Source of the DNA: Streptomyces sp. NBC_01351 | Lineage (GTDB): Bacteria > Actinomycetota > Actinomycetes > Streptomycetales > Streptomycetaceae | Length of the DNA: 64,000 bases | Reading direction: 5' to 3' | Assembly: GCF_036237315.1 (NCBI RefSeq) | Contig: NZ_CP108356.1 | Location: 8,391,152 to 8,455,151 of the forward strand | The notes under the pieces: generated by a model | The model's input: the letters and a program-made list of their open reading frames with translations, nothing else | Database searches by the model: none | What the model was told of the DNA's origin: nothing | Program-made: the position numbers and the translations under genes | Shown here: one piece after another, positions 7,789 to 17,678 of the stretch | Layout: every line of letters begins with the position of its first letter | Position numbering within the stretch: position 1 is the first letter of the stretch

Positions 7789-10124
7789 CCGCCCAACCGA
7801 GAACGGCTGGGCCGACAAGCCGTCCGACCTGGGCATGGTCCGTCGACCTTGCACACTATGACCGTCGCGGCCTGCTCACCGAGGCCGAGTCGGACGTGCT
7901 CCTGACACTCAGCATCGATCAGCTCCGGCGTGACGGCCTCGTCCTCGACGCGATGCCTCTGCGGCCGATCGCGCGGTTGGTGCGGCCGTTGGCGGACGCT
8001 CTCGCCGGCCTGCACTGGCCGCCGGACGACCATCACCAGCGGCGGTTCGCGCGGGACGCGGCCGGGCTCGTGCTGATCCGCTGCGGCGAGCTTCGCCGGG
8101 CCTTCTGGGGCTGGTCGGCAGACGACTGGGTGGAACTGGTGGACACCAGCGGCACCGACTTCCGACGCTCCTGGGGCGGACAGATCGGCCCCAACTCCCG
8201 GCCGTTCGTGATCGCTCTTGCCTACTTGCTCGGCGAGTTCACCGCCTTCGATCGGCTCGGCCGCTTCCAGCGGCCGACCCTGGCCACCCGGGTGTTCGGG
8301 GACGATCCCGTCGACGATGCCGTCCGGCGGATCTGCACGGTTCTGGCCGACTGGGGCTATCGCCGTGACGCCGACAAGCTGGCCGCGGTGATCTGCCAGA
8401 CGCTGCTGCTGAACCGCAGTCCGCTACTGGAGGACCTGTCTACCGAGGCCCTGGCCGCACTGCGCGTCCATCCGGCGATGAGCGGACAGTGGGGCAAGGA
8501 TTTCTACGGCATCCAGCGGGCGGTCGCGGCACTCGGCCACGCGGACCCGCCGCCGTCACGGCAGGAGGCCGGACCGGCCGCGATGGAGGGCGTCCCGGCT
8601 GCCTGGGCGGCTTCGGTCGAGCATTGGTACGCGACATCTACGCTGACTCCGAAGATCCGCAGCGGCTACCGCAGCGTGCTCGCCAAGATCGGTCGCTGGC
8701 TGGCCGCCGAGCACCCCGAGATCACCGAGCCCCGCCAGTGGACCCGACAGACGTGCGCGTCCTGGGTCGCAGCCGTGGACCGCATGAGCGTCGGAGACTT
8801 CTCCCAGTGGACCCGCGGCATGCAGTCGCAGAACCGCCTGGGCAAACCGCTCACGCCGCAGACGAAGTCCGGCTATCTCAAAGTGCCCCGCGCATTTTTC
8901 CGTGACCTGCACGAATGGGAACTGATCCCGCGCAGGTTCGACCCCGCCCATGCCCTGAGAACGCCACGAAGCGTCCGAGCCCTGATGGGCCCGGACCCGC
9001 GGGTGATCGCCGATGACATCTGGGCCAAGCTGCTCTGGGCGGGCCTGAACCTCGAGCCCGGCGACCTGCCGACCGCGGACGGCCGCACCTATCCTGCCGA
9101 GCTGATCCGGGCAATCACGCTGACCTGGCTGTTCGCCGGCCAACGCAGCGACGAGATCGCCCGCCTCCTGGTCGGCTGCATCCGATGGCAGCACGACGGC
9201 CTGCCCATCCCCGGCGACTCCGGAGAGGTCCTCGCTCGCGACGCCGTCTGCCTGCTGAACGTGCCGACCCACAAAACCGGTACCGCGTTCACCAAACCCG
9301 TCGATCCACTCCTGGGCCAGGCCATCGAAGCATGGCAGTCTGTCAGACCCGCTCAGCCGCCGATGCTCGACCGCAAGACCAACGAGTACGCCGACTTCCT
9401 GTTCGCCCACCGCGCCCGCCGGGTCGCAAAGCACTACATCAACACGGCGATCATCCCGATGCTCTGCCGCAAGGCCGGCGTCCCCAACGCCGATGTCCGC
9501 GGCAACATCACCAGCCACCGTGCCCGGTCCACGATCGCCAGCCAGCTCTACAACGCCAAGGAGCCCATGACCCTCTTTGAGCTGCAGGAATGGCTGGGCC
9601 ACCGCACTCCCGAGGCAACCACGCACTACGCGAAGCTCACCCCGAACACCCTAGCCAGGGCTTACAACGACGCCGGCTACTTCGCCAGAAACGTACGCAC
9701 CATCGAAGTCCTCGTCGACCGCGACGCGGTCACCTCCGGCGCCGCCGCCAGCGGTGAACCCTGGCAGTACTACGACCTCGGCCACGGCTGGTGCACCTAC
9801 ACCTTCTTCGAGCAGTGCCAGCACCGCATGGCCTGCGCACGCTGCGACTTCTACACCCCGAAGGTATCCAGCAAGGGCCAACTGCTTGAGGCGAAAGACA
9901 ACCTGCAGAAGATGCTGGCCAATATCCCGCTCACCGACGATGAACGCGCCGCCGTCGACGACGGGCAGACCGCCCTCGACAAGCTCCTCGAACGACTCGC
10001 CGACGTTCCTACCCCCGCAGGGCCGACACCGAGCCAGATCGGCGCCCCCGCGACTGCGACTCTGCTGCCGGTCATCGACCTCACCACCCGCACGCGATCG
10101 TGCCGGCCCGGTGAGCCGTGCTGA
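7785..10124 (+). CDS. Large tyrosine recombinase, TnpB-like, with Cys-rich tail
   Basis: 779 residues from GTG 7785, overlapping the preceding gene by four bases. The first 290 residues are of unknown role. A SAM-like core-binding region follows, then the catalytic domain: Arg in LFAGQRSDEIARLL (about 451), H-x-x-R in TSHRARSTIASQL (about 578), WLGHRTPEATTHYAKL with His/Arg and the nucleophile Tyr (about 613). The tail has HGWCTYTFFEQCQHRMACARC, a four-cysteine cluster (about 669-687) likely binding zinc, a trait of Tn554 TnpB-type proteins. At nearly 780 residues it is longer than Tn554 TnpB (about 630), mostly through the N-terminal extension. Confidence 0.85.
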   Translation: MTAQPRTAGPTSRPTWAWSVDLAHYDRRGLLTEAESDVLLTLSIDQLRRDGLVLDAMPLRPIARLVRPLADALAGLHWPPDDHHQRRFARDAAGLVLIRCGELRRAFWGWSADDWVELVDTSGTDFRRSWGGQIGPNSRPFVIALAYLLGEFTAFDRLGRFQRPTLATRVFGDDPVDDAVRRICTVLADWGYRRDADKLAAVICQTLLLNRSPLLEDLSTEALAALRVHPAMSGQWGKDFYGIQRAVAALGHADPPPSRQEAGPAAMEGVPAAWAASVEHWYATSTLTPKIRSGYRSVLAKIGRWLAAEHPEITEPRQWTRQTCASWVAAVDRMSVGDFSQWTRGMQSQNRLGKPLTPQTKSGYLKVPRAFFRDLHEWELIPRRFDPAHALRTPRSVRALMGPDPRVIADDIWAKLLWAGLNLEPGDLPTADGRTYPAELIRAITLTWLFAGQRSDEIARLLVGCIRWQHDGLPIPGDSGEVLARDAVCLLNVPTHKTGTAFTKPVDPLLGQAIEAWQSVRPAQPPMLDRKTNEYADFLFAHRARRVAKHYINTAIIPMLCRKAGVPNADVRGNITSHRARSTIASQLYNAKEPMTLFELQEWLGHRTPEATTHYAKLTPNTLARAYNDAGYFARNVRTIEVLVDRDAVTSGAAASGEPWQYYDLGHGWCTYTFFEQCQHRMACARCDFYTPKVSSKGQLLEAKDNLQKMLANIPLTDDERAAVDDGQTALDKLLERLADVPTPAGPTPSQIGAPATATLLPVIDLTTRTRSCRPGEPC

Positions 10125-10192
10125 GGACCCTTCGAACTTTATCCAGGTGTGGGCCAGCACGAGAAGATGCCAGAGTCACCGTCGTGACCTTG

Positions 10193-10672
10193 ATGAACGT
10201 GCTCGTCGACTTCGCCCGGACCGGCCGTATCGGACCGCTTCACTGCGGCATGTCCCTGACCCAGGCCGAGGATCTCCTGGGTCCAGGACGCCCACACCCC
10301 GCCATCCGGATGAGACCGGACATTGACGGCTACCCCCACGCCTGGAACGGCCTGGAGCTGTCCATCACCCAACGCCTTGTAAGCGGAATCTCGATCAGTC
10401 TCCGGCCAGGCTCGACAACCATGTTGCCGCCCCTAGTCTTGCCAGACTCAGAGTCCTACCCGTCCACAGTGCTCCGAGAAGACCTGATCGCTGGCCTTGA
10501 CGCAGTCGACTGCCGCCACGACATCAACGACCGCCTCACGTTCGGAGAGCAATCCAGCATCCTGACCCAACCCGCCAACGTCTGCGCGGTGTTCTTCACG
10601 CCTGGCCGTGACGACCACGTGCCCCATCCTGAACACCTCTACCTCGGCGTGATCCACAAGCACACCGCTTGA
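10193..10672 (+). CDS. Cargo protein of the Tn554-like element, unknown function
   Basis: 159 residues from ATG 10193 (no clear RBS; a nearby GTG at 10183 is possible). The opening DFARTGRIGPLHCGMSLTQA, followed by EDLLGPG, resembles a widespread soluble family beginning 'G-x-h-GPh-x-GMS-x-x-x-h-x-x-hLGxP'. I know no function for it. No signal peptide, membrane segment or enzymatic motif is visible. It lies between tnpB and the right end, where Tn554 family elements carry passenger genes, so it is cargo by position; it is not tnpC-like. Confidence 0.65.
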   Translation: MNVLVDFARTGRIGPLHCGMSLTQAEDLLGPGRPHPAIRMRPDIDGYPHAWNGLELSITQRLVSGISISLRPGSTTMLPPLVLPDSESYPSTVLREDLIAGLDAVDCRHDINDRLTFGEQSSILTQPANVCAVFFTPGRDDHVPHPEHLYLGVIHKHTA

Positions 10673-10697
10673 CATCTTTGATTCCACAGAATATTAG

Positions 10698-11323
10698 GGA
10701 ACACCGTCTACGCGTACTTCGCGCGCTGGCAGGAGGAAGGTGTCTTCGACCAGCTCAACAGTCTCCTGCGCCGGCAAGTCCGCAGGCAGGAGGGCCGAGG
10801 CGACGAACCGACCGCATGCGTCATCGACTCCCAGAGCATCAAAACCTCCACCGACGTCCCCGCCTCCGGGCAGGGCATCGACGCCGGCAAGAAGATCGTG
10901 GGGCGGAAGCGGAGCATCGTCATCGACACTGTCGGACTCCTCCTCGGAGTCCTGGTCACCGCGGCAAGCGTGCAGGACTCGATCGCCGGCCAAACCCTCA
11001 TCGAGCGGATCGCTGCCGAGCATCCCACTGTCCGCAAGACCTGGGTCGACGGCGGCTACCGCCAGCACCTCGTCGGGCACGCCGCCACCCTCGGCATCGA
11101 CATGCACATCGTCCGCCGCGACCCCGCCACCAGGGGATTTACGGTCCTGCCCCGCCGTTGGACCGTCGAACGCACGCTGGGATGGCTGATGAACCACCGC
11201 CGTCTGGCCCGCGACTACGAAGCCCACCCGCACCGCTCCGAAGCCATGATCCACCTCGCGATGATCAACCTCATGACCCGCAGACTCACCGCCGAATCCA
11301 CCCCCACATGGCGCGGCGCATGA
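10698..11323 (+). pseudogene. IS5-family transposase, N-terminus missing (right flank of Tn554-like element)
   Basis: Plus-strand frame beginning NTVYAYFARWQEEGVFDQLN and running through TACVIDSQSIKTS, KTWVDGGYRQHL and TVERTLGWLMNHRRLARDYE to TPTWRGA. The Asp, Asp and Glu catalytic positions are kept. It starts at the same codon as the opposite-strand half on the left flank and likewise lacks the N-terminal third. The IS outer end is at about 11345-11375 (GATGAAACAACGGGATGAAA), before CTTAG-like sequence. Confidence 0.75.
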
Positions 11324-11492
11324 ACCACCCTCAACCCGGCAATTCAGGATGAAACAACGGGATGAAACGCCCTCTTAGGGCGGCACAACCGAGGGGGCTC
11401 AACTTCACATCTTGGTTCAGGCCTGGCAGGGACGCGGATGCTCGGTGTAATCGGGAGGCGATAGGGGCGGGAGGTGCGGAACACTTCCCCAG

Positions 11493-12152
11493 GTGATCGT
11501 GATGCAGCCCGTCCTGGAGATATACAACGCCGATGGCTTCGACCTCTGGCCTGTCGCCGAGGTCAAGCCGTTCAGCTTCCTGCCACTCAGCGGTGAGCTC
11601 TCACCCGCCCAAGTCGGGACGGCGGTGATGAGTATCGCCGGCTGGAACGTCGAACCCGATCAGGATGCCGACTCGCCTCGGCCAGCCGACCCGCTTGGCG
11701 GTTTTCTGCATGGGCTGCTGACCTGCGGCACTCTATGGGCATCCGGTGGCATGCGCGTCACGGACAGTTCCTCAGGCGTCAGCTTCGTGCCCGGCTGCTG
11801 CGACGGGCTGGAGGACTGGCGCGACTGGCACCAGTTCTTCGACGGGGACAGCGCGCTCTGGTTCGGCCATGACCCCAAGTCGTCGGTTGCCGAACGCGCC
11901 GGCGACGCCATCCGGCTCACTGTCGACGCCGAGCAGAGCGATAGCCAGGCGATCGAACTGTCCGTGACCGAGCTCCGCCACCTGCTCGCCGAAGCCGAGC
12001 GCGACCTGGCCGGCTTCCTCGCGCTGGCAGCAGCCTGGGCTTCTAAGCACCTGCCTAACCACTCCGCCCCCGTCTCCACCGCCCTCGCCCGTCTTCTCGA
12101 CCTGCCCGAGTCCGCCGTGTCGCCGAAGTCGCAGGACCGCCCGTCTCGCTGA
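11493..12152 (+). CDS. Hypothetical cytoplasmic protein
   Basis: 219 residues from GTG 11493 (ATG 11502 also possible). The protein is acidic, with Trp- and Asp-rich stretches (GLEDWRDWHQFFDGDSALWF, HDPKSS) and a helical C-terminal half (VTELRHLLAEAERDLAGFLA). Codon use is strongly GC3, supporting a real gene. No signal peptide, transmembrane segment or known motif is recognised. It sits alone between the right IS5 half and an ISL3 transposase. Confidence 0.65.
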   Translation: MIVMQPVLEIYNADGFDLWPVAEVKPFSFLPLSGELSPAQVGTAVMSIAGWNVEPDQDADSPRPADPLGGFLHGLLTCGTLWASGGMRVTDSSSGVSFVPGCCDGLEDWRDWHQFFDGDSALWFGHDPKSSVAERAGDAIRLTVDAEQSDSQAIELSVTELRHLLAEAERDLAGFLALAAAWASKHLPNHSAPVSTALARLLDLPESAVSPKSQDRPSR

Positions 12153-12250
12153 CCAACGGACGGGTGGGTGACCCCGATCTCCTCATCGCGTGCGACGTCG
12201 TGAGCATGTTCGCGTGCACCGGCAGGACGTCTTCGACGAGTACGCCGGCA

Positions 12251-13898
12251 TCAGGGGCTCACGAGGATGCGTTGGCGGAGGAGGTCGAGGTTCGCCCGGC
12301 CGTAGCCCATCCGTTTGAGGAGCTTGACGCGGGTGACGTGGCCTTCGACCTGGCCCGAGCTCCATGGTGTGGACAGTCCCGCAGTGACGGCGTCGAAGTC
12401 GCGTCGCATACCGCTGACCAGGGAATGCAGGGCTGGGAGGTCGTCGGCCAGGACTCGGTCCATCCATTCGGGGAGTTGATCTCCCCGGAGGTGGTGCAGC
12501 ATTTCAGCGAAGTCGTGGACGTGACGTGCCGCGGCGTCCAGATGAGGACAGACCGTGCGGATCTCCTTCAGTTCCGCAGCATCCGCGGGGGCGAGATGCT
12601 GCGGGTTCGTCATGATCCAACGGACGACGCGTCGGGGTTTCGGGGCCGGCCTCGGTTGAGGCTGGGGCACCCGCTGCTGCTTCCGCCCTGGTTGGCGGGG
12701 TGGTTTGTAGGTCCGGAAGTAGCGGCGGACGCATTGGATGCTCCCGGTGAAACCGCGCTCGCCCAGTTCCCGGTGAAGCTGGCGAATGTCGTGACAGCCG
12801 TCCAGCCAGCGGGCGTGGAGATACTCCTTGTGCTCGTCCAGTCCGGATAGGCGGCCGGTGGCTTTGGCCAGAAGTTCGTCGAGGCTGCCAGCACGGGCGA
12901 AGCGGCGGACGGTGGAGTGGTCCAGCCGCAGTGCCCGGCCGATCGCCGCCAGGGATTTCCCCTCGGCCAGCAGCACCTGGACCGACGCGTAACGCTCGGC
13001 CGTGCGGGCCACCAGGCGCCGGGGCCGACCCAGCACGTCAAGCGTGCCGTCGGGTGGAACGAACGGCAGGGCCACCCCCTTGGGCAGCTCCGTCGTGACC
13101 GGGGTTTCGACGGTCTCCTCCGCCATGACCAGGGACTCCGCGAACGCGTCCCGGATACATCCGTGGTGAGAGCCGACCGTTCTCTCTAGGGCCTCGGCGA
13201 TGTTCCGCCACAGGTGCCAGGCATCGGCGACCTGCATCGCCTGCGGGCGCCGGTTCGGGCCGCGTAGGCCGGCCCGGTCCCGGCAGATGACCTCCACTTC
13301 CGGGTGGTGGCGAAGCCATGCGGCCAGCGGTCCAGCGTCCCGGCCGGGCAGGACGTCGACGGGGCGGCGGGCTTCCAGGTCGACCAGGAGGGTCGCGTAG
13401 GAGCCGCCCTTGCGTAGAGCGAAGTCGTCCACTCCCAGAAACCTGACCGCGCCGACCGGCTGCTGAGGAACCGAGCGGAGCAGATCCAGCAGGGCGTCCT
13501 TGGCGATGCGAATCCCGAGCAGTGCGGCCAGGCGGGCGCCGGGCCGGCCCGCCAGGGTCAGGGCGATCGACGAGAGCATCGATCGCAGGAGCGTGGTCTG
13601 TCGGGTATGCGGTCTGGTCAGCCCTGCGACCTGCTCGGCGAACGTGACGGCCGGACACCGATCGTTCGGGCACCTGAAGCGCCGCACGACCAGTTCGATC
13701 ACCACCGGCCTGCCGGCGACCGGCACGTCGCCGAGCCTGCGGACATACCGTCCGTGCACCCGCCACGACGGCATCCCGCACCCCGGGCATCTCACCGGCA
13801 AGGTCTGGCACCCCCGCGCGCAAGGTGACGACGCCATCCGTTCGCTTGATCGACTTGACGACAACACCGGACGGATGCGGCAACAACCGCCCCAACAC
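12251..13898 (-). pseudogene. ISL3-family transposase with N-terminal frameshift
   Basis: The long minus frame carries the ISL3 layout: zinc-binding RCPGCGMPSWRVHGRYVRRL, DDE catalytic core (LGVDDFALRKGGSYATLLVD, VICRDRAGL, WSSGQVEGHVTRVKLLKRMG) and an internal HTH (LAAIGRALRLDHSTVRRFAR). The expected N-terminus, LGRLLPHPSGVVVKSIKRTD from GTG about 13898, is in another frame. The two join at a G-run near 13818 where one base seems lost or gained. A shorter product from an internal start would lack the first 30 residues. Either a recently inactivated copy or a sequence error; terminal repeats could not be fixed. Confidence 0.75.
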
Positions 13899-13990
13899 CC
13901 CTGAACCGGACACCCGAAGACTGCCCAGCTCAACCCTGCGACATCACAAGATCCCCGACAGAGCCCGTAATTCACCAGGGTCTCGCGGCG

Positions 13991-14311
13991 TCAGACATCA
14001 TCGAACGGTTCGTCACTCCACCTGAACCAAGCACGAGTGTCACTGATATGCAGAAGGAACTCCGCGACCGGACCTGACGGGGCCACCAGCGACAAGGTGT
14101 CCGCGATCCGGCCGTAGGCGTCGTCGAACCGGTCGTACTCCTCCGCCTCCATCAGAGCCAGCGACTCGTCGAACCACGGCTTCACCTCTTCGAACGTCGG
14201 CGTTGAAACGAAGCGACCGTTCAGCCATGGAAAGTCGGCCTCGTCGATCACGATCTCGCCGAGCAGTTCCTCCTGCCGCATCAGTCGCCAGACTTCGCCC
14301 TCGAAACCCAT
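13991..14311 (-). CDS. Small conserved hypothetical protein
   Basis: 106 residues. Start at ATG 14311 (MGFEGEVWRLMRQEELLGEI), chosen because upstream residues in the same frame look like the broken IstB gene read in the wrong frame. The acidic, Trp-containing body (FPWLNGRFVSTPTFEEVKPW, AEFLLHISDTRAWFRWSDEP) resembles a small family common in Streptomyces genomes. No function is known to me; size and acidity would fit an immunity or antitoxin-like protein but nothing proves it. Confidence 0.6.
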   Translation of the reverse strand: MGFEGEVWRLMRQEELLGEIVIDEADFPWLNGRFVSTPTFEEVKPWFDESLALMEAEEYDRFDDAYGRIADTLSLVAPSGPVAEFLLHISDTRAWFRWSDEPFDDV

Positions 14312-14433
14312 CCCGCCAGCTCTCCATCCATGTCCTGGTGTCGCCGGGCAGCTTCTCACGCGGCAAGGACAACGAGGCAGGAGCACCGGTGTTGGCAGCC
14401 GTATCAGCGCTCGCGCGCGATGGATCACGGCGG

Positions 14434-14920
14434 TCAGGGCCTGTCGCTGGGGTTCTTGGGGCGCTTGTTGGGCCGGTAGCTGGGGCCGTTCGTGATCACC
14501 TGGTGACTGGCATTGATCAGCCGGTCCAGGAGGGACTCGGCGACGACGGGGTGGGGGGAAGAGCGGATACCAGTCGCTGGGCGCCCGGTTGCTGGTGGTG
14601 ATCACGGACCGGCCCTGCCGCTCGGAGATGAGTTCATAGAGGTCGCCGGCCTGCGGGGTAGTTCATCTGACGCATGTCGAAGTCGTCGAGGATCAGCAGG
14701 TCGGGACGGACGATCTCACGCATGCGGCGGTCCCAGGTGCGGTCTGCGTGGCCGCCGGCGAGCTCGTCCAGGATCCGGCTGGTCTTGGCGAAGCGGACGT
14801 TGGCGCCCTGGCGGATGTGGGTTCGGTGGAGATGGCCGAGCTCATGGAACGCATTGTCCGCCAGGTCACCGACCCCGACTCTCAGCCCTGGGCGTTCCGA
14901 AATTGCCCTGCGTGACCAGC
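14434..14920 (-). pseudogene. IstB-type ATPase remnant (IS21 family)
   Basis: Minus-strand pieces in two frames: DNAFHELGHLHRTHIRQGAN, then LLILDDFDMRQMNYP (Walker B, sensor), then DLYELISERQGRSVITTSNR (conserved box) and, after a frameshift near 14560, VVAESLLDRLINASHQVITN ending SDRP. The N-terminal half with the Walker A loop is missing. An IS21 helper ATPase with at least two lesions, not functional. Confidence 0.7.
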
Positions 14921-15078
14921 GGACCTCTGCGGCCCGGATGCGCAGTACGGGCCGCATGTCCGCCAAGCCTCAAGCCGCCCCCGATCACGACGCTGCTGCC
15001 CGGCACACTCAGAGCGCCGACAAGAAGCGTGGCGGCCCTGCCCGCTGACGACCTAATGAGAGAGCGGAGGATGATCCG

Positions 15079-16239
15079 ATGCTCGACAGCCACCTTTACA
15101 CGTCCCTGTCCGCCACCGAGATCGCCGACCTGGTCAGCCACGGCAAGACCACAGCTTGTGATGTCGTCAACATCGCGCTGGCGCAGTGCGCTGGCCGCGA
15201 CGGCACTCTGCGCGCCTTCACGGCCATCTGGGCGGACTCAGCGCGTGCCAAGGCGGCCGAGGTCGATGCCGCGGTGGCACGGGGAGCCCGCCTACCTCTG
15301 GCCGGGGTACCGATCGGGGTCAAGGCGAGCGAAGGTGCGGCCTCGTTCCAGAACCAGCGCCTGGTCGCCGCCGGATGTGTGCCGATCGGCGCGACCTCCG
15401 TACCCCGCTCCGGCACAGACTGGCAAACCTACGGCTCCACCGACCGCGGTCCCACCCTCAACCCCCTCAATCCCGCATGGTCGCCGGGCGGTTCATCGGC
15501 CGGATCCGCCGCCGCGGTCGCCGCCGGTCTGGTGCCGCTCGCCACCGGATCCGACGGCGCCGGCTCGGTCCGCATCCCCGCTGCCTGGTGCGGCATCATC
15601 GGCTTCAAGCCCACCAACGGGCTTCTGCCCTCCCGGGACCGCGCTGGACTCAACACCCCCGGCGTGCTGACCCGTACCCCTCACGACGCCGCCGCCTACC
15701 TCAGCGTCGTCGCCCCCACCAACACACCCCTGCCGCCGGCGAGGAGCCTGACGGTGGCCTGGACACCTACGCTGGGCTACGCCGACACCAACCCCGACAT
15801 CGCCGACACCGCCCGCAAGGCCCTGCACCGGATCGCGCAAGCCGGGCTGTGCACCATCGTCGAGGGTGCGGTCGAGCTACGCGATCCGGCTCCGGCCTGG
15901 ACCGCCCTGCGCACCGGTTCCCGGACCCCGGACACCGAGTTCCTGATCGTGGCCAACGAGCAGAGCCTGCGAGCCGTCTTCGACAAGGTCGACATCATCG
16001 CCACTCCCACCACACCCCACCCCCCACACGGCCCCGGACCGCGCATGAACGTGGCACTCACCTGGGCCTTCAATCTCTCCGGCCATCCAGCGCTCACGCT
16101 GCCCGCCGGAAGTACACCGGGCGGCGCGCCGGTCGGCCTCCAGCTGGTCGCCCGCCACCACGCCGACACCGTGCTCCTCGATGCGGCAGCCCGGTTCAGC
16201 AGCCACGATGCCACGGAGGGTGGACAGCGATGGCACTGA
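15079..16239 (+). CDS. Amidase-signature family hydrolase
   Basis: 386 residues from ATG 15079, with GGAGG 8 bases upstream. The Ser-cisSer-Lys triad is visible: Lys in LAGVPIGVKASEGA (about 80), Ser in WSPGGSSAGSAAAVAAGL (about 140), and nucleophile Ser in TGSDGAGSVRIPAAWCGIIG (about 162), followed by GFKPTNG. The C-terminus (FNLSGHPALTLPAGSTPGG, PVGLQLVARHHAD) is also typical. It is somewhat shorter than most family members (450-500), with a reduced middle region. Substrate cannot be told: the family hydrolyses amides including aryl and alkyl amides and Gln-tRNA precursors. The gene stands alone. Confidence 0.85.
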   Translation: MLDSHLYTSLSATEIADLVSHGKTTACDVVNIALAQCAGRDGTLRAFTAIWADSARAKAAEVDAAVARGARLPLAGVPIGVKASEGAASFQNQRLVAAGCVPIGATSVPRSGTDWQTYGSTDRGPTLNPLNPAWSPGGSSAGSAAAVAAGLVPLATGSDGAGSVRIPAAWCGIIGFKPTNGLLPSRDRAGLNTPGVLTRTPHDAAAYLSVVAPTNTPLPPARSLTVAWTPTLGYADTNPDIADTARKALHRIAQAGLCTIVEGAVELRDPAPAWTALRTGSRTPDTEFLIVANEQSLRAVFDKVDIIATPTTPHPPHGPGPRMNVALTWAFNLSGHPALTLPAGSTPGGAPVGLQLVARHHADTVLLDAAARFSSHDATEGGQRWH

Positions 16240-16288
16240 GCCAGCCAACGGGGGCCTGGTCAGCGGTGCCGTACGGCTCGACCCGGCC

Positions 16289-16600
16289 CTAAAGGCTGTT
16301 GCAGAAGGTCCGTCTCGGGCAGGCCGGGGTAGTGTTTGAGCTGCTGTTTCGGCCTGTCATGGCGAGGTTGTGCATGGTGGCGACGGCCTGGACGGCGTGG
16401 TGGAGGCCGTCTCCTTTCTGGCGGCAGTCGCGGAGGATCTTCCAGTTCTTCATGCGGGCGAAGGTGTGCTCGACGCGGGCTCGAACCCTGCGGTGTTCGG
16501 CGTTGTCCTCTGCCTGACCGCGCAGGAGAGGCCGTCCGGCCCTTCTGCGGTGCGGCACGATCAGCCCGGTGCCCAGGTAGGCACCCGAGGGCGGCGCGCC
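16289..16600 (-). pseudogene. C-terminal fragment of a DDE transposase (IS5-like)
   Basis: Minus-strand residues AEHRRVRARVEHTFARMKNW and KILRDCRQKGDGLHHAVQAV followed by ATMHNLAM form the last DDE block (catalytic Glu in RVEHTFARMK) of the DDE_Tnp_4-type IS5 relatives. The upstream part (AYLGTGLIVP) is in a shifted frame and the N-terminal two thirds are absent. The central part of a related transposase remains at 51312-51850, which ends with the equivalent GANLGTTLIVP; the two may be halves of one dispersed element type. Confidence 0.6.
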
Positions 16601-16627
16601 GGCCGGGGCGACACGTACGCGCTCTCG

Positions 16628-17515
16628 TCAACGGCTCCCGCGCAGCGACTCGACCGCCCGGGACAGGCTGGCTGAGGCGTGGCCGGAAGCCACTTGGTCG
16701 TCGAAGAGCCGCAGCAGGGGCGCGAGCAGATCGGTGGAGAGCCCCTGCTCCTGGGTGGTGGCAAGGATGTTGCGCAGCCCCACCCGGTTGATCTCCAGTG
16801 TGGACGTGGTGGTGGCGTACTCCCCGCGGTCGATCTCCTCGGCGAACGACGGCAGCGCCTCGGCCGCCGCTGTCAGCCAGCGCACCAGCGGGGCGGTGAC
16901 GGCTGCCGCCGGGATCCCTTCGGTGGCGCCGAGCGCCACGGCCTGGAAGAAGCCGGCGAACATCCCGTACATGCCGCTCAGCACGGCGGTGTCGTAGACG
17001 GACGACAGGTCTGGGGCGGAGCCGACGAAGGTGCCCTCCCCGATCAGGTCAAGGGCCGGCCGGTGCGTCCGGTAGGCGGCTTCGTCGCCGCTGTAGAGAA
17101 CGAAGGAGGCGGAGGTGCCGATGGTCTGGGGCACCGCGTACACGGCGCCGTCCAGGTAGGCGGCGCCCTGGTCGGTGACCCAGGCGGCCAGGTCTCGGGC
17201 GGCGCCCGGAGTGCCGGTCGTGAGGTTGACCACGGTACGGCCGGCCAGCGAGCCGGCCGCGGGGAGGAGCAGGTCGCGGACGGTGTCGTAGTCCAGGACA
17301 GCGACGACTACGAGCTCACTCTTCTCGATGGCGGCGGCGGGGGTGGCCCCGGTCGAGGCTCCTCGGGCGGCGAGCCCGTCGGCCTTGTGGGCCGAGCGGT
17401 TCCAGACGGTGGTGGGGTGCCCCTGTGCCAGGAAGGCTCCGGCCAGAGCCTGGCCGAGGTTGCCCAGGCCGAGGACGGTGACGAGGGTCGTGGCGGGCGA
17501 TGCGGTCGAAGTCAT
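16628..17515 (-). CDS. NAD(P)-dependent oxidoreductase, imine reductase-like
   Basis: 295 residues. ATG 17515 is chosen because GGAGA lies about 10 bases upstream; the longer open frame to 17743 overlaps the divergent promoter region. The N-terminal Rossmann fold has VTVLGLGNLGQALAGAFLAQ (GxGxxG) and VWNRSAHKADGLAARGA, where Arg after Asn suggests NADPH use. The C-terminal helical domain (SVYDTAVLSGMYGMFAGFFQ, ATTTSTLEINRVGLRNIL) matches the imine reductase / 3-hydroxyisobutyrate dehydrogenase-like dimerisation fold. It likely reduces an imine or related carbonyl compound. Divergent from the AfsR-type regulator at 17679, its probable controller. Confidence 0.85.
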   Translation of the reverse strand: MTSTASPATTLVTVLGLGNLGQALAGAFLAQGHPTTVWNRSAHKADGLAARGASTGATPAAAIEKSELVVVAVLDYDTVRDLLLPAAGSLAGRTVVNLTTGTPGAARDLAAWVTDQGAAYLDGAVYAVPQTIGTSASFVLYSGDEAAYRTHRPALDLIGEGTFVGSAPDLSSVYDTAVLSGMYGMFAGFFQAVALGATEGIPAAAVTAPLVRWLTAAAEALPSFAEEIDRGEYATTTSTLEINRVGLRNILATTQEQGLSTDLLAPLLRLFDDQVASGHASASLSRAVESLRGSR

Positions 17516-17678
17516 GGTGATCGTCTCCATTCGGGTGGCTGTCTGCCGGAACGGAACCCAGCGTGCGGCGCTGCGCTGCCGGTTCGCTGTCGCTCCGCTG
17601 CCCCTCCGCTGTCCGCATGCAGGCCGGCTGCCGACCCGCTGCCGGGCCCTTCGCAGGACGCCCGATAGGGTGATCATC

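Larger units (their letters stand above)
6643..10697. mobile_element. Tn554-like tyrosine-recombinase transposon
   Basis: A 4.05-kb unit with two overlapping tyrosine recombinase genes and a cargo gene. Both junctions carry the hexamer TATTAG (6643-6648 and 10692-10697). Just inside are inverted GTGGAATCA / TGATTCCAC motifs. Just outside are inverted arms GTGTTCC and GGAACAC. This is the geometry expected for a tyrosine recombinase site: two arms around a 6-base spacer. The gene order resembles tnpA-tnpB of Tn554; no tnpC-like gene was found. Tn554 family assignment is inferred from gene size, order and motifs. Confidence 0.65.
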
